A DNA stretch of 64,000 nt from Streptomyces sp. NRRL B-3428 (GCA_000721375.1 JOGW01000006.1:1-64000); one strand, 5' to 3'; counted from the first letter of the stretch, positions 17,509 through 26,006 are shown. The notes: generated by a model from the sequence alone, not told the origin. Translations and numbers: made by a program.

Positions 17509-19830
17509 TCAGCCGTTGCGCTTCCAACGCGGCTTGTCATCGCGACGCCCGAAGGACGACGAACCCGAACCCGAGCGGTGGTCGCCGCCACGGTGGTCTC
17601 GGCTGTCGCGGTTGAACGGACGGTCCGAACCACGGTGGCCGCCGCCACGGTTGTCACGGTTGTCGCGGTTGAACGGACGGTCCGAGCCACCACGGTGGTC
17701 GCGGCTGTCGCGGTTGAACGGACGGTCCGAGCCGCCGCGGTTGTCGCGGTTGAACGACGGACGGTCGTTGTCGCGGCGGAAGCCGCCACCACGGTTGTCG
17801 TCACGACGCTCGAAGGAACGGCCGCCACGGTCGTCGCGGTCACGGTTGAAGCCGCCACCACGGTTGTCGTCACGACGCTCGAACGAACGGCCACCGCGGT
17901 CGTCGCGGTCACGGTTGAAGCCACCGCCACGGTTGTCACGGTTGAAGCCGCCGCCGCGGTTGTCGTCGCGGCGGAAGCCGCCACCGCGGTTGTCGTCACG
18001 ACGCTCGAAGGAACGGCCGCCACGGTCGTCGCGGTCACGGTTGAAGCCGCCACCACGGTTGTCACGGTTGAAGCCGCCGCCGCGGTTGTCGTCACGACGC
18101 TCGAAGGAACGGCCACCGCGGTCGTCGCGGTCACGGTTGAAGCCGCCACCACGGTTGTCACGGCGCTCGTAGTTGCCCCGCTCGTCACGGCGCTGCTGCG
18201 GACGCTCGTAGGAGGAAGAACGCTCTTCGCGGTCGTACGAGGAGGAGCGCTCCTCACGCACCGGCTGCTCCACGGAGACCGACTCCGTCTCGGCCACGGC
18301 CGCGGCCGCTTCCTCGACGACGGCCTCGGCCGCACGCTCGGCGACGGCCGTCTCCGGGTCCTCGCCACGCTCGCGGGCCGCACGCGCGGTGAGGCGGTCG
18401 GCCTCCTCGCGCAGCTCGGTGGCGCGACGCTGCGCGCGCTCCAGCTCCTTGGTCAGACCGGCGACATCACGCTCGGCCTGCTTGGCCGCGTTGTCCGCGG
18501 AGTCGGCCTGGACCTCGGTGAGCGAACGCGCACCGGTGATCTCGGCGACCTCGGGGTCGAACACACCCGCACCGCCCACGATGTGACGCGAGGCGTCGAC
18601 GCCCGCGTCCTCCATGAGACGGAAGATCTGACGGCGCTGGTGCGGCAGGGACAGGGACACGACCGTGCCGGAGCGGCCCGCGCGAGCGGTACGGCCGGAG
18701 CGGTGCAGGTAGTCCTTGTGGTCGCCGGCCGGGTCCACGTTGAGGACCAGGTCGATGCCGTCCACGTGGATACCGCGGGCGGCCACGTCGGTCGCGACGA
18801 GCGCGTTGACGTAGCCCTTCTTGAAGTCCTCAAGGACGCGGGTACGGGCGCCCTGCGTCATGCCGCCGTGCAGCGCGTCGGCCTTCACACCGGCGTCGCA
18901 CAGCTGCTCGGCGATACGGTCGGCGCCCAGCTGGGTGCGGACGAAGATGATCGTGCGGCCCTTGCGCGCGGCGATTGCGGCGGTGACCGGAGCCTTGTCG
19001 CGCGGCTTCACGATGAGGATGTGGTGCGTCATGGTCGTGACGTTGCCCTGGGCGCTGTCGACCTCGTGCGTCACCGGGTTGTTCAGGTAGCGCTTGACCA
19101 GCGTGGAGATCTCGTTCTCCATCGTGGCCGAGAACAGCATCCGCTGACCGCCGGCCGGAACCTGGTCGAGCAGCTCGGTGACCTCGGGCAGGAAGCCCAG
19201 GTCCGCCATCTGGTCGGCCTCGTCGAGCACGGCGACCTCGACGTTCTCCAGCGAGCAGGCGCCGCGGTTGATGAGGTCGCGCAGACGGCCCGGGGTGGCG
19301 ACGAGGATGTCGACGCCGCGCTCGAGCGCGTAGATCTGGTTGCCCATGGACGTACCGCCGCAGACGACCTTCATCTTCAGGCCGAGTACGTCGCCGTACG
19401 GCTGGAGCGCGTCGGCGACCTGCATCGCGAGCTCACGGGTCGGCGTGAGGATGACGGCGCGGGGCTTGTGCTTCTCGGTACGGCCGCCGGACAGACGGTC
19501 CAGCGTCGGCAGACCGAACGAGAGGGTCTTGCCGGAGCCGGTACGGCCACGGCCGAGGATGTCCTTGCCGGCCAGGGCGTCCGGGATGGTCGCGGCCTGG
19601 ATCGGGAAGGGGGTGGTCACACCGTTCTGCGCGAGCTTGCGCACAACGCCCTCGGGCAGACCGAGGTCGGCGAAAGTGACATTAGCGGCTTCCGCCGCGG
19701 GGACCTCAGGGGTGCTGGGGGTCTCGTCGGCCTCGACGGCGTTCTCGATGTCGGCCTCGGCCGCCTCGATGATCGCCTCGTCCTCAGCGGACGCGGGCAT
19801 GACGGAGTGATCTGTACTGAAAGTGGACAT
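17509..19830 (-). CDS. DEAD-box RNA helicase with RGG-repeat tail
   Basis: A 773-residue ATP-dependent RNA helicase. The core (about residues 45-420) shows the Q motif (FPIQAATIP), motif I GRTGSGKT, motif II DEAD (VAVLDEADQM), motif III SAT, and motif VI HRSGRTARAG. A charged Ala/Glu/Arg linker (about 430-560) leads to a long tail of near-identical units built on DRGGRSFERRDDNRGGGF (four copies), then GGSDRPFNRD-type units, ending in basic residues. RGG tails bind RNA without sequence preference. The start at 19830 has GGAAGG upstream at 11 bases. A 150-base leader precedes it, as in cold-induced helicase genes. Likely roles are rRNA maturation and cold adaptation. Confidence 0.92.
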   Translation of the reverse strand: MSTFSTDHSVMPASAEDEAIIEAAEADIENAVEADETPSTPEVPAAEAANVTFADLGLPEGVVRKLAQNGVTTPFPIQAATIPDALAGKDILGRGRTGSGKTLSFGLPTLDRLSGGRTEKHKPRAVILTPTRELAMQVADALQPYGDVLGLKMKVVCGGTSMGNQIYALERGVDILVATPGRLRDLINRGACSLENVEVAVLDEADQMADLGFLPEVTELLDQVPAGGQRMLFSATMENEISTLVKRYLNNPVTHEVDSAQGNVTTMTHHILIVKPRDKAPVTAAIAARKGRTIIFVRTQLGADRIAEQLCDAGVKADALHGGMTQGARTRVLEDFKKGYVNALVATDVAARGIHVDGIDLVLNVDPAGDHKDYLHRSGRTARAGRSGTVVSLSLPHQRRQIFRLMEDAGVDASRHIVGGAGVFDPEVAEITGARSLTEVQADSADNAAKQAERDVAGLTKELERAQRRATELREEADRLTARAARERGEDPETAVAERAAEAVVEEAAAAVAETESVSVEQPVREERSSSYDREERSSSYERPQQRRDERGNYERRDNRGGGFNRDRDDRGGRSFERRDDNRGGGFNRDNRGGGFNRDRDDRGGRSFERRDDNRGGGFRRDDNRGGGFNRDNRGGGFNRDRDDRGGRSFERRDDNRGGGFNRDRDDRGGRSFERRDDNRGGGFRRDNDRPSFNRDNRGGSDRPFNRDSRDHRGGSDRPFNRDNRDNRGGGHRGSDRPFNRDSRDHRGGDHRSGSGSSSFGRRDDKPRWKRNG
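17560..18175. repeat. Tandem DNA repeats encoding the RGG tail
   Basis: Within the helicase gene, near-identical blocks of roughly 60-100 bases recur (for example the segments beginning near 17815, 17875, 18000 and 18095). They encode DRGGRSFERRDDNRGGGF on the minus strand. The blocks are similar enough at DNA level to recombine, so copy number probably varies among strains. They also create long spurious open frames on the opposite strand. Confidence 0.8.
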
Positions 19831-19986
19831 GCGAAACTGAACCTTCCGGAGTCTCGGCACGCGCCCATAACTCCGTGAGGTCACAACTTCGACCGCCTCA
19901 ATGCGGTCCAGTCACGGCAAGGGAGAGTACGCGCCTCGCGGCGCTCTCTCTGCTGGCGCCGGGCAAATGGGATCAAACGATCTACT

Positions 19987-20016
19987 ACTGTACGCACCCC
20001 CCGTAGCAAAAGGCAA
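19987..20016 (-). promoter_or_regulatory. Probable promoter of DEAD-box helicase
   Basis: On the minus strand TTGCCT (20016-20011) and TACAGT (19992-19987) are separated by 18 bases, a reasonable housekeeping promoter. Transcription from here would give a 5' leader of about 150 bases before the ATG at 19830. Confidence 0.45.
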
Positions 20017-20101
20017 ACCGGATTCCGCCAGGGGTCGCCTATCAGGGTCATACGTGCAGGTCAGACGGGTGAGTGTGGCCTCGCGCACACCCCGTACGGG
20101 C

Positions 20102-20620
20102 TCAAGCAGGCCCTCGCTGAGGCGAAGGTTCCCGCTCCTGGATCTCCTCGTAGCGCTGCTCCTTCGACAGCTGAGTCTGCGCACCCACCGAATCGGTCGG
20201 CTGCGGCGACGGCTCCTCGCTCGGCGTCGGGGACGGCGAGGGCTCCGGCTCGGGCGGCGGCTCGGACGGGCTGGGCTTCGGGTCCTTCGTACGGGTCTTC
20301 GTCGGCTCCGGCGAAGCAGGACCCGCGGACGGCTTGGTGTCACCGGAAGGCGAGGCGCTCGGCGTACCCGAGACCGACGCGCTGGGGCTCGCGCCCTTCT
20401 TCCCCTCGGCCTTGCCGCCGCGCGCACCGCCCGAGACCACCGCGCCCCCGTCGGGGCCGGTCCCGTCGCCCTGCTGCGAGACGGAGGCCCCCGGCGCGGG
20501 CTTGTCCCCGTCGCCCCCGAGGCTCACACACCCCGCGCTCGCCGCGACCGCGAGCAGGACGGCGGCCCAGCGCAGCGGACGGCCGAGAGGTGAGCGGTGC
20601 GGAAGGGACAGCTGGCGCAC
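20102..20620 (-). CDS. Proline/serine-rich lipoprotein of unknown function
   Basis: A 172-residue protein with a lipoprotein signal peptide: basic start, hydrophobic AAVLLAVAASAGC with the lipobox ASAGC at about residues 27-31. After the lipidated Cys the chain is low-complexity (Gly, Pro, Ser, Lys; PSPSEPPPEPEPSPSPTP), probably a cell-wall-spanning region, with a short helical C-terminus. GGAGGTG precedes the GTG at 20620. It has no recognisable domain. It is divergent from the small zincin gene and could be a surface anchor or spacer protein. Confidence 0.65.
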   Translation of the reverse strand: MRQLSLPHRSPLGRPLRWAAVLLAVAASAGCVSLGGDGDKPAPGASVSQQGDGTGPDGGAVVSGGARGGKAEGKKGASPSASVSGTPSASPSGDTKPSAGPASPEPTKTRTKDPKPSPSEPPPEPEPSPSPTPSEEPSPQPTDSVGAQTQLSKEQRYEEIQEREPSPQRGPA

Positions 20621-20753
20621 GACGGCACCTCCGGGGCACGGCGATCGGGATCGTGGTGCCCAACTCCCTTACGGCGCAAGAAGACACGCCCGCACCATGA
20701 GTGGCAGAAACACGCAACCGTCCGTCGGCAGACCGAAAACGAGCGCCCTGACG

Positions 20754-20766
20754 GACAATGGCCCTG
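20754..20766 (+). promoter_or_regulatory. -10 box for leaderless zincin mRNA
   Basis: GACAAT at 20754-20759 ends six bases before the GTG at 20766; no ribosome site is present. The match is weaker than for the other leaderless genes in the window. Confidence 0.35.
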
Positions 20767-21116
20767 TGCTGGAGATGACACGCGAAGCCTTCGAAGAGCT
20801 GGTGAGCGACGCGCTCGACCAGATCCCGCCGGAACTGGCCCGGGTCATGGACAACGTGGCGGTGTTCGTGGAGGACGAACCCCCCGCCGACGACCCCGAA
20901 CTGCTCGGCCTCTACGAAGGCACCCCGCTCACGGACCGCGGCGAGTGGTACGCGGGCGTGCTGCCGGACCGTATCTCCATCTACATGGGCCCCACGCTGC
21001 GTTACTGCGAGACCCCCGAGGACGTGGTCCACGAGGTCGCGGTGACCGTCGTGCACGAGATCGCCCACCACTTCGGCATCGAGGACGAGCGGCTGCACGA
21101 GCTGGGCTGGGGCTGA
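20766..21116 (+). CDS. Small zincin-like metallopeptidase
   Basis: A 116-residue protein of the actinobacterial short zincin family (DUF1025 type). The zinc-binding HExxH is seen as VVHEIAHHFGIEDERL, with the conserved ELGWG end after it. The N-terminal MLEMTREAFEELV is typical of the family. There is no signal peptide, so it acts in the cytoplasm. The GTG at 20766 is preferred over the ATG at 20775 because of the conserved MLEM start and the -10 box six bases upstream. Substrate is unknown. Confidence 0.8.
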   Translation: MLEMTREAFEELVSDALDQIPPELARVMDNVAVFVEDEPPADDPELLGLYEGTPLTDRGEWYAGVLPDRISIYMGPTLRYCETPEDVVHEVAVTVVHEIAHHFGIEDERLHELGWG

Positions 21117-21192
21117 CACCCCTGCACCCGGAGCCCCCGGAGCGCTCAAGCGGAAGGGCATAACCCCCCACCCTCGCGGGCATACGCGCACA

Positions 21193-22779
21193 ATGGCCCG
21201 CGATCTGCCCGCCGCCATATCCCGTCTGCGCAATGCGACAGCGCGTGTACGTGGAGCACCCCGCGCCCTCGTACGCCACTACCGCGCACGCCACCCGCAC
21301 CCCGTCAGCGAACTCGTCCATCCACCGCACCCCTACGCCCGCGCGTTCGGCATGGTCGCCGTGGTGCTGCTCGGCGCATGGCTCGGGCTGCTGATCGTCG
21401 GCAGCGTCCGTACGCCCGTGGGCCCCATGGACACGAAGATGACGCTGCGCCCGTCCCTCACCGGCGGCACGAAGATCAACGTCTCGCCGCTCGGCGCACT
21501 CGAGCTCGATTCCCACCGCGCCCCGATCCGGCTCGACGTGGACGTCGACCGCCTCGACCCGGACCGCGCGCAGGCCCTGGTCGACCATCCGGAACGGTTC
21601 TCCGGACTGCAGGACGAGGTCACCGAGGACATCCAGAAGGGCACCCGCGACCTGGCCGTGCGCTCCTGCGTCGCGGTGGTCGCCGGCGCCACGGCGCTCG
21701 GCCTCGCCGTCTACCGCACCCCGCGCCGCGCCCTCGCCGCCGGCGGCACGGCGCTCGCGCTGCTCGCCGCGTCCGGCGCGACGGCCTTCGCCACGTGGAA
21801 CCCCAAGTCGGTCCTGGAGCCGAGGTTCTCCGGCCTGCTCGCCTCCGCCCCCTCCCTGGTGGGCAACGCGCGCAGCATCGTCACCGAATTCGACATCTAC
21901 CAAAAGGAGTTGGCGCGCCTGGTCACCAACGTCACCAAGCTCTACGACGCGGCCTCCACGCTTCCCGTCTACGAACCCGACCCCAACACCATCCGCCTCC
22001 TGCATGTCTCCGACATCCACCTCAACCCCGCGGCCTGGCAGATCATCGGCTCCCTCGTCGAGCAGTACGACATCGACCTGATCGTCGACTCCGGCGACAC
22101 GATGGACCACGGCAGCGCCGCCGAGAACCCCTTCCTCGACCCGGTCGAGGACCTCGGCGCCCCGTACGTCTGGGTCCGCGGCAACCACGATTCGGATGCC
22201 ACCCAGGGCTATCTGCAGCGCATGAAGAACGTCCACGTGCTCGACGAGGGGAAGGCGGCGGACGTCGCGGGCCTGCGTCTGGCCGGCATGGGCGACCCGC
22301 AGTACACCCCGGACCGCTCGGTGGTCACGGCGGGCGACCCCGCCGAGGAGGCCGCCGGACAGGCCCTGGCCTCGGCCCTGTGGGGTGAGCGCGCCCGCGG
22401 CACCCCCGTCGACATCGCGGTCGCCCACAACCCGGTCGCGGCCCGCGAGACCGACGGCGCGGTCCCGCTCGTGCTCGCCGGCCATGTCCATCACCAGGAG
22501 ATGGAGGTGATGGACAAGGGGACCCGGCTGCGGATCGAGGGCTCGACGGGCGGCTCGGGACTACGCGCCGTGGAGGACGAGGACGAACCGGACCCGATCG
22601 AGGCCTCCGTCCTCTACCTGGACCGCGGGACGAAGCACCTGCAGGCCTGGGACGAGATACGTCTCGGGGGTCTGGGCCTGACAAAGGCCGAGGTCAGCCG
22701 CCATCTCCCGAAGGAGAACAGCCCTGGTGCGACCCCATCGGACACCCCCGCGCCCGCCCGTTCCGCCGGCGGTCCGTAA
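21193..22779 (+). CDS. Membrane-anchored metallophosphoesterase
   Basis: A 528-residue protein. The N-terminal third has a hydrophobic helix near residues 50-75 and two more near 155-200; the C-terminal half is a calcineurin-like phosphoesterase. The dinuclear metal-binding motifs are visible in order: LLHVSDIHLNP, VDSGDTMDHG, VRGNHDS, IAVAHNP and LAGHVHHQEM. The catalytic half probably faces outside the membrane, judged from the order of helices, but this is inference. It follows the zincin gene on the same strand. Substrate (phospholipid, nucleotide or wall polymer) cannot be told. Confidence 0.85.
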   Translation: MARDLPAAISRLRNATARVRGAPRALVRHYRARHPHPVSELVHPPHPYARAFGMVAVVLLGAWLGLLIVGSVRTPVGPMDTKMTLRPSLTGGTKINVSPLGALELDSHRAPIRLDVDVDRLDPDRAQALVDHPERFSGLQDEVTEDIQKGTRDLAVRSCVAVVAGATALGLAVYRTPRRALAAGGTALALLAASGATAFATWNPKSVLEPRFSGLLASAPSLVGNARSIVTEFDIYQKELARLVTNVTKLYDAASTLPVYEPDPNTIRLLHVSDIHLNPAAWQIIGSLVEQYDIDLIVDSGDTMDHGSAAENPFLDPVEDLGAPYVWVRGNHDSDATQGYLQRMKNVHVLDEGKAADVAGLRLAGMGDPQYTPDRSVVTAGDPAEEAAGQALASALWGERARGTPVDIAVAHNPVAARETDGAVPLVLAGHVHHQEMEVMDKGTRLRIEGSTGGSGLRAVEDEDEPDPIEASVLYLDRGTKHLQAWDEIRLGGLGLTKAEVSRHLPKENSPGATPSDTPAPARSAGGP

Positions 22780-22859
22780 ACCGTTTTGGCGATCCCTCCC
22801 CCCATCCCATATGCTTCTCACGTCCCCGACGCGCTGCGAAGCGCCCAGGCGGGCCGATA

Positions 22860-22932
22860 GCCCTCATCGTCTAGCGGCCTAGGACGCCGCCCTTTCAAGG
22901 CGGTAGCACGGGTTCGAATCCCGTTGGGGGCA
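22860..22932 (+). tRNA. tRNA-Glu (TTC)
   Basis: A 73-base cloverleaf with acceptor GCCCTCA pairing with TGGGGGC and anticodon TTC in the CCTTTCAAGG arm. It is first in a run of three tRNA genes. Confidence 0.95.
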
Positions 22933-22969
22933 CGCAACACCTGTGCGACACTTAGTCGCGCAACAGCTT

Positions 22970-23044
22970 GGTCCTGTGGAGCAGTTTGGAGTGCTCGCCA
23001 CCCTGTCAAGGTGGAGGCCGCGGGTTCAAATCCCGTCAGGACCG
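22970..23044 (+). tRNA. tRNA-Asp (GTC), copy 1
   Basis: A 75-base cloverleaf with anticodon GTC at 23005-23007 and acceptor GGTCCTG pairing with CAGGACC, discriminator G. It is identical to the gene at 30142-30216. Confidence 0.95.
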
Positions 23045-23068
23045 CTGAGGTTTCTTCTGGAACCTCGT

Positions 23069-23142
23069 GGCTGGGTAGCTCAGTTGGTACGAGCGATCGC
23101 CTGAAAAGCGATAGGTCGCCGGTTCGACCCCGGCCCCAGCCA
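23069..23142 (+). tRNA. tRNA-Phe (GAA)
   Basis: A 74-base cloverleaf with anticodon GAA in CTGAAAAG and acceptor GGCTGGG pairing with CCCAGCC. Last of the Glu-Asp-Phe run. Confidence 0.95.
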
Positions 23143-23160
23143 CAGTCCCTGCAAAGGGAA

Positions 23161-23194
23161 GTAGGCCCCCCAAGATCCGTCTTGGGGGGCCTAC
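23161..23194 (+). terminator. Terminator of Glu-Asp-Phe tRNA run
   Basis: A perfect 14-bp inverted repeat with a six-base loop, 18 bases after tRNA-Phe, followed by TTGTTG. Confidence 0.75.
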
Positions 23195-23222
23195 TTGTTG
23201 TGCTCGGTCCGCCTCGTCGTCC

Positions 23223-23366
23223 TCAGGCCGCCAGCACCATGGCGAGGTACTTGGCGTTGTCGAAGAACGCGTCGCGGCCCTGGCCGGAGCGTGCGGGGAG
23301 GCCGGAGCCCGCCGCCGGAACGGCCAGTGAGGGCGCCGTACGTATCGCAGAAATCAGCTGTGCCAC
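23223..23366 (-). pseudogene. Truncated N-terminus of an acyltransferase-3 family gene
   Basis: This 47-codon frame begins with VAQLISAIRTAPSL and ends with GRDAFFDNAKYLAMVLAA then a stop. The RDxFFDNAKYLAIVLV segment is the usual entry to the first membrane helix of actinobacterial acyltransferase-3 membrane proteins, which continue for about 350 residues. Here the coding sequence stops inside that helix, 29 bases from the tRNA-Phe terminator. The promoter looks intact: TAGGGT on the minus strand ends six bases before the GTG, the leaderless arrangement. It is probably the remnant left by a deletion next to the tRNA run. The family call is from memory. Confidence 0.5.
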
Positions 23367-23445
23367 GCACGCACCCTAGCGACGCCCCTGCCCCACCGCT
23401 GCGGCCCACATCACGCACGGCTTCGCCGTGGAGGGTGCCATTCCG

Positions 23446-24288
23446 TCAGATCGGACCTTCCGCCGGGCGTTCCCGTCGGCGCCACCCCCTTATGCCGAAG
23501 ACGACTCCGGCCACCGCAAGCACTCCCATCAGCGCAGCCCAGTCCGGCACCGCGTCCCCGACCCGGTGGGCCCACTGCTCGACCGTGAACGACGTGTCCA
23601 CGGACAGGAGTCCGGGCAGCGCGGTCGTCCCGTCGAAGGCCAGGAACAGTGCGCCGAGCAGCACAAAGAACAGGCCGGAGGCCAGTGAGGTGGTGTGGAG
23701 GGAGAAGCGGCCAAGGCGCAGCTCCCTGCCCCGCAGCCAGCGGCGGCGGCCCAGCGAGAAGCGGTCCCACAGAAGGGCCAGAAGGAAGAGCGGGGCCGCC
23801 ATGCCCAGGGCGTAGACGGCGAGGAGCGCGCCGCCGTATGCGGGGCTGCCGCCGAGCGCCGCCACCGTCAGGACGCTCCCCAGGATCGGGCCCGCGCAGA
23901 AGCCCGCGAGGCCGTAGACCGCGCCGAGCGCGTAGACCGAGAGCGCGGACGTGGGGCGGATACGGCCCGACAGCTCCGCCATACGGCGCGAGGCGAAGCC
24001 GAGGCCCAGGATCTGCAGCACGCCGAGCGCGATGATCAGCCAGCCGCCGGTCAGGACGAGCAGCTCGCGGTTGCCGTAGAAGAAGCGGCCCGCGTACGAG
24101 CCGGCCGCGCCCAGCGGGACCAGAGTCGTGGCCAGGCCGAGGTAGAAGATGCCGGTACGGGCGAGCAGCCGCGAGGACGAGTCGATGGTGTACGCGAAGA
24201 AGGCGGGCAGGAGCAGGGCGCTGCACGGGCTGAGCAGGGCGAGCAGCCCGCCGAGGAAGGCCGCCAAGTAGCCGATGTCCGCCGTCAC
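23446..24288 (-). CDS. CcdA/DsbD-like membrane thiol-disulfide transporter
   Basis: A 280-residue protein with six to seven membrane helices, of the cytochrome c biogenesis CcdA family, which passes reducing electrons across the membrane through a pair of cysteines. Cys22 in LLSPCSALLLP and Cys131 in GLAGFCAGP are the expected pair, in the expected first and fourth helices. The GTG start overlaps the TGA of the DsbA-like gene (GTGA), indicating translational coupling. It is the last gene of the redox operon. Its partner is probably the adjacent DsbA-like protein; cytochrome c genes are not nearby. Confidence 0.85.
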   Translation of the reverse strand: MTADIGYLAAFLGGLLALLSPCSALLLPAFFAYTIDSSSRLLARTGIFYLGLATTLVPLGAAGSYAGRFFYGNRELLVLTGGWLIIALGVLQILGLGFASRRMAELSGRIRPTSALSVYALGAVYGLAGFCAGPILGSVLTVAALGGSPAYGGALLAVYALGMAAPLFLLALLWDRFSLGRRRWLRGRELRLGRFSLHTTSLASGLFFVLLGALFLAFDGTTALPGLLSVDTSFTVEQWAHRVGDAVPDWAALMGVLAVAGVVFGIRGWRRRERPAEGPI

Positions 24289-25037
24289 TTGGCGCCCTCG
24301 GCCGTCGCGAGCGCCTCGTCGATCGCCTGTGTGAAGGTCTCCGCCGGCTGCGCGCCCGCGATCGGGCGGCCGTTGATCAGGAAGGACGGGGTCGAGGTCG
24401 CGCCCAGACCGTAGGCCTCCTCCTGGTCACGGGTCACCGCCTTGCGGGCGGCATCGCTCGCGACGTCACGTACGAAACGGTCCACGTCCGCGACGCCCGC
24501 CTCCCGCGCCAGCGTCTTCAGCCGCCCGTCACCGAACCCCTTCTCCTTCGCACCTTCCGCGTACGCCGCCATGTGGAACTCCCAGAAGCGCCCCTGCTGC
24601 CCGGCCGCCCACGCGCCGCGTGCCGCGGCCTGCGACTCCTCGCCGAAGATCGGGAAGTTGCGCCACTCGATGCGCAGCTTCCCCTCCTCGACGTACTTCT
24701 TCACGAGCGCGGGCTCGGTGTCCCGCGCGAACTTCCCGCAGAAGCCGCACTTGAAGTCCGCGTACTCGATCAGCACGACGGGCGCGTCCGCCCGCCCCTG
24801 CGCCAGCGGGTCCTTGGCTTCGCGCCGGGCCAGCTTCGCCAGTTGCGTGTAGGTGTCGTTCTGCTCGGGCGCCGAGACCTCGGCGACCGCCTCGGAGCCC
24901 GAGGTGTCGGTTGCGCTCTCCGGCTTGGTCGCCGCATACGAGAACCAGCCGAAGAGCAGCGCCACGGCGACCACACCCGAACCGATCGCCAGATTGCGCT
25001 TCTTCGTACGGGCAGGGCTTGCAGAGGAATTGGACAT
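24285..25037 (-). CDS. DsbA-like membrane-anchored thioredoxin
   Basis: A 250-residue protein with a short basic N-terminus, one membrane helix (about residues 16-36, LAIGSGVVAVALLFGWFSYAA) and an extracytoplasmic thioredoxin fold of the DsbA/DsbG type (DSBA-like, thioredoxin_4). The redox motif is C97-G-F-C100 in ADFKCGFCGKFA and the cis-proline loop is seen as TSTPSFLING. It exchanges disulfides in secreted proteins or relays electrons from the CcdA-like partner, whose start codon it overlaps. A GGAG-containing ribosome site lies about 10 bases upstream. Confidence 0.88.
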   Translation of the reverse strand: MSNSSASPARTKKRNLAIGSGVVAVALLFGWFSYAATKPESATDTSGSEAVAEVSAPEQNDTYTQLAKLARREAKDPLAQGRADAPVVLIEYADFKCGFCGKFARDTEPALVKKYVEEGKLRIEWRNFPIFGEESQAAARGAWAAGQQGRFWEFHMAAYAEGAKEKGFGDGRLKTLAREAGVADVDRFVRDVASDAARKAVTRDQEEAYGLGATSTPSFLINGRPIAGAQPAETFTQAIDEALATAEGAK

Positions 25038-25076
25038 GGAGCACTCCCAAAGGAAGGAAAGAGAAGAGGAGGAAGG

Positions 25077-25574
25077 TCAGGCGGCCGCGGGGCAGGCGAT
25101 CTCGCCCGCGAGCCGGCGGACGGTCGCCACCGCGAGCAGCACCAGGGACGCCACCGCGAGCACCGGCTGCAGCGGTGCCCAGATCGTCAGCGCACCGGTG
25201 GTGCCGAGGGCGAGCAGCACGAGTTTGTTGCAGACGGGGCAGCCCACCGCGAGGAAGGAGAGCAGCGCACCGGCCGAGCCGAGGCGGGTGGCCCTCTCAC
25301 GGGGCCGGCCCGTGCGGACGTACGTGGCGACGAGCACCCCGGCGAGCGGCGCCGACACCGCGAACACCGGGTAGCTCCACCACGTGGGCGGTATCTCGCG
25401 CCCGAAGACCGGGTTGGGGATGAGATCGGTCGGCAGTCCGAGCAGCAGCGCCGACACCGCGGTCGCGCCGAACGCGACGGCCCAGCGGCCCCGCGTCCAC
25501 GTGCCGAGGGCGCGGATGGCGAGGCGGGTGGGCAAGACGGACAGGCGCGTGCCGGCACGCGCGGAAAAGGTCAT
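25077..25574 (-). CDS. Membrane protein with a CPVC motif, probable thiol-redox partner
   Basis: A 165-residue integral membrane protein with about four helices (residues 32-50, 66-86, 100-124, 132-152). A C112-P-V-C115 pair lies inside or at the edge of the third helix (FLAVGCPVCNKLVLLALG). The second helix is preceded by PPTWWSYP. I do not recognise a named family. It has the two-cysteine arrangement of membrane redox relays but lacks the full VKOR pattern. It lies 39 bases upstream of the DsbA-like gene on the same strand, so an electron relay role is inferred from context. Confidence 0.65.
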   Translation of the reverse strand: MTFSARAGTRLSVLPTRLAIRALGTWTRGRWAVAFGATAVSALLLGLPTDLIPNPVFGREIPPTWWSYPVFAVSAPLAGVLVATYVRTGRPRERATRLGSAGALLSFLAVGCPVCNKLVLLALGTTGALTIWAPLQPVLAVASLVLLAVATVRRLAGEIACPAAA

Positions 25575-25628
25575 GACAGGTCTCTCCTGTGCGACGGGGG
25601 AAGCGGGGGCCCAGGTGTCGGGCCCCGG

Positions 25629-26006
25629 CTACACGCGCAGCACGGAGAGGGATACGGGAGTGGGCGGGTCGCCCGGTGGCGGACCCCGCTCAGGGGTTAC
25701 GCAGAGGAAAGCGCCGTCGACCGCCGCGGTTTCGCCCACCGCGGGGGCTGGTGCGGGCAGCACCTCGGAACCCTGGCCGGCCCGGGTGGGCGCCGACGGC
25801 TGGGAGCCCTGCTCCCCCGTATCGCCCTCGCCGCAGCCGACACCGCCGGAGCGGTCCACCGCCACGACGTCCACCGCGGCGACGGTGGGGGCGCCACCCG
25901 ACGCGGCCGCGCTCTGGCCCGCCCCGCAGAGCACCCCGGCCACCGCGAGCAGCAGGCTCAGCAGCAGCGGCACCGCGAACGGGCGGTGGGTGGGGCGGAG
26001 GGGCAT
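25629..26006 (-). CDS. Small secreted protein leading the thiol-redox operon
   Basis: A 125-residue protein with a signal peptide (PFAVPLLLSLLLAVAGVLCGAGQSAAA) and a mature part of about 95 residues rich in Ala, Gly, Pro and Val, containing two Cys (VGCGEG and AFLCVTPE). It ends in a PPTPVSLSVLRV segment. No domain was recognised. It precedes the CPVC membrane gene by 54 bases on the same strand. The two cysteines could be a substrate for the neighbouring disulfide enzymes, but this is speculation. Confidence 0.55.
   Translation of the reverse strand: MPLRPTHRPFAVPLLLSLLLAVAGVLCGAGQSAAASGGAPTVAAVDVVAVDRSGGVGCGEGDTGEQGSQPSAPTRAGQGSEVLPAPAPAVGETAAVDGAFLCVTPERGPPPGDPPTPVSLSVLRV

Noticed and set aside
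17353..19878. A long plus-strand open frame opposite the DEAD-box helicase
   Set aside because: Its sequence is low-complexity (TTVVTVAA-type repeats) produced by the antisense of the RGG array and high GC content; the minus-strand frame has all helicase motifs.
23191..23418. A 75-codon minus-strand frame overlapping the acyltransferase remnant
   Set aside because: It is Gly/Arg-rich without a ribosome site and runs into the tRNA terminator; the alternative frame shows the conserved FFDNAKYLA segment and a leaderless promoter.
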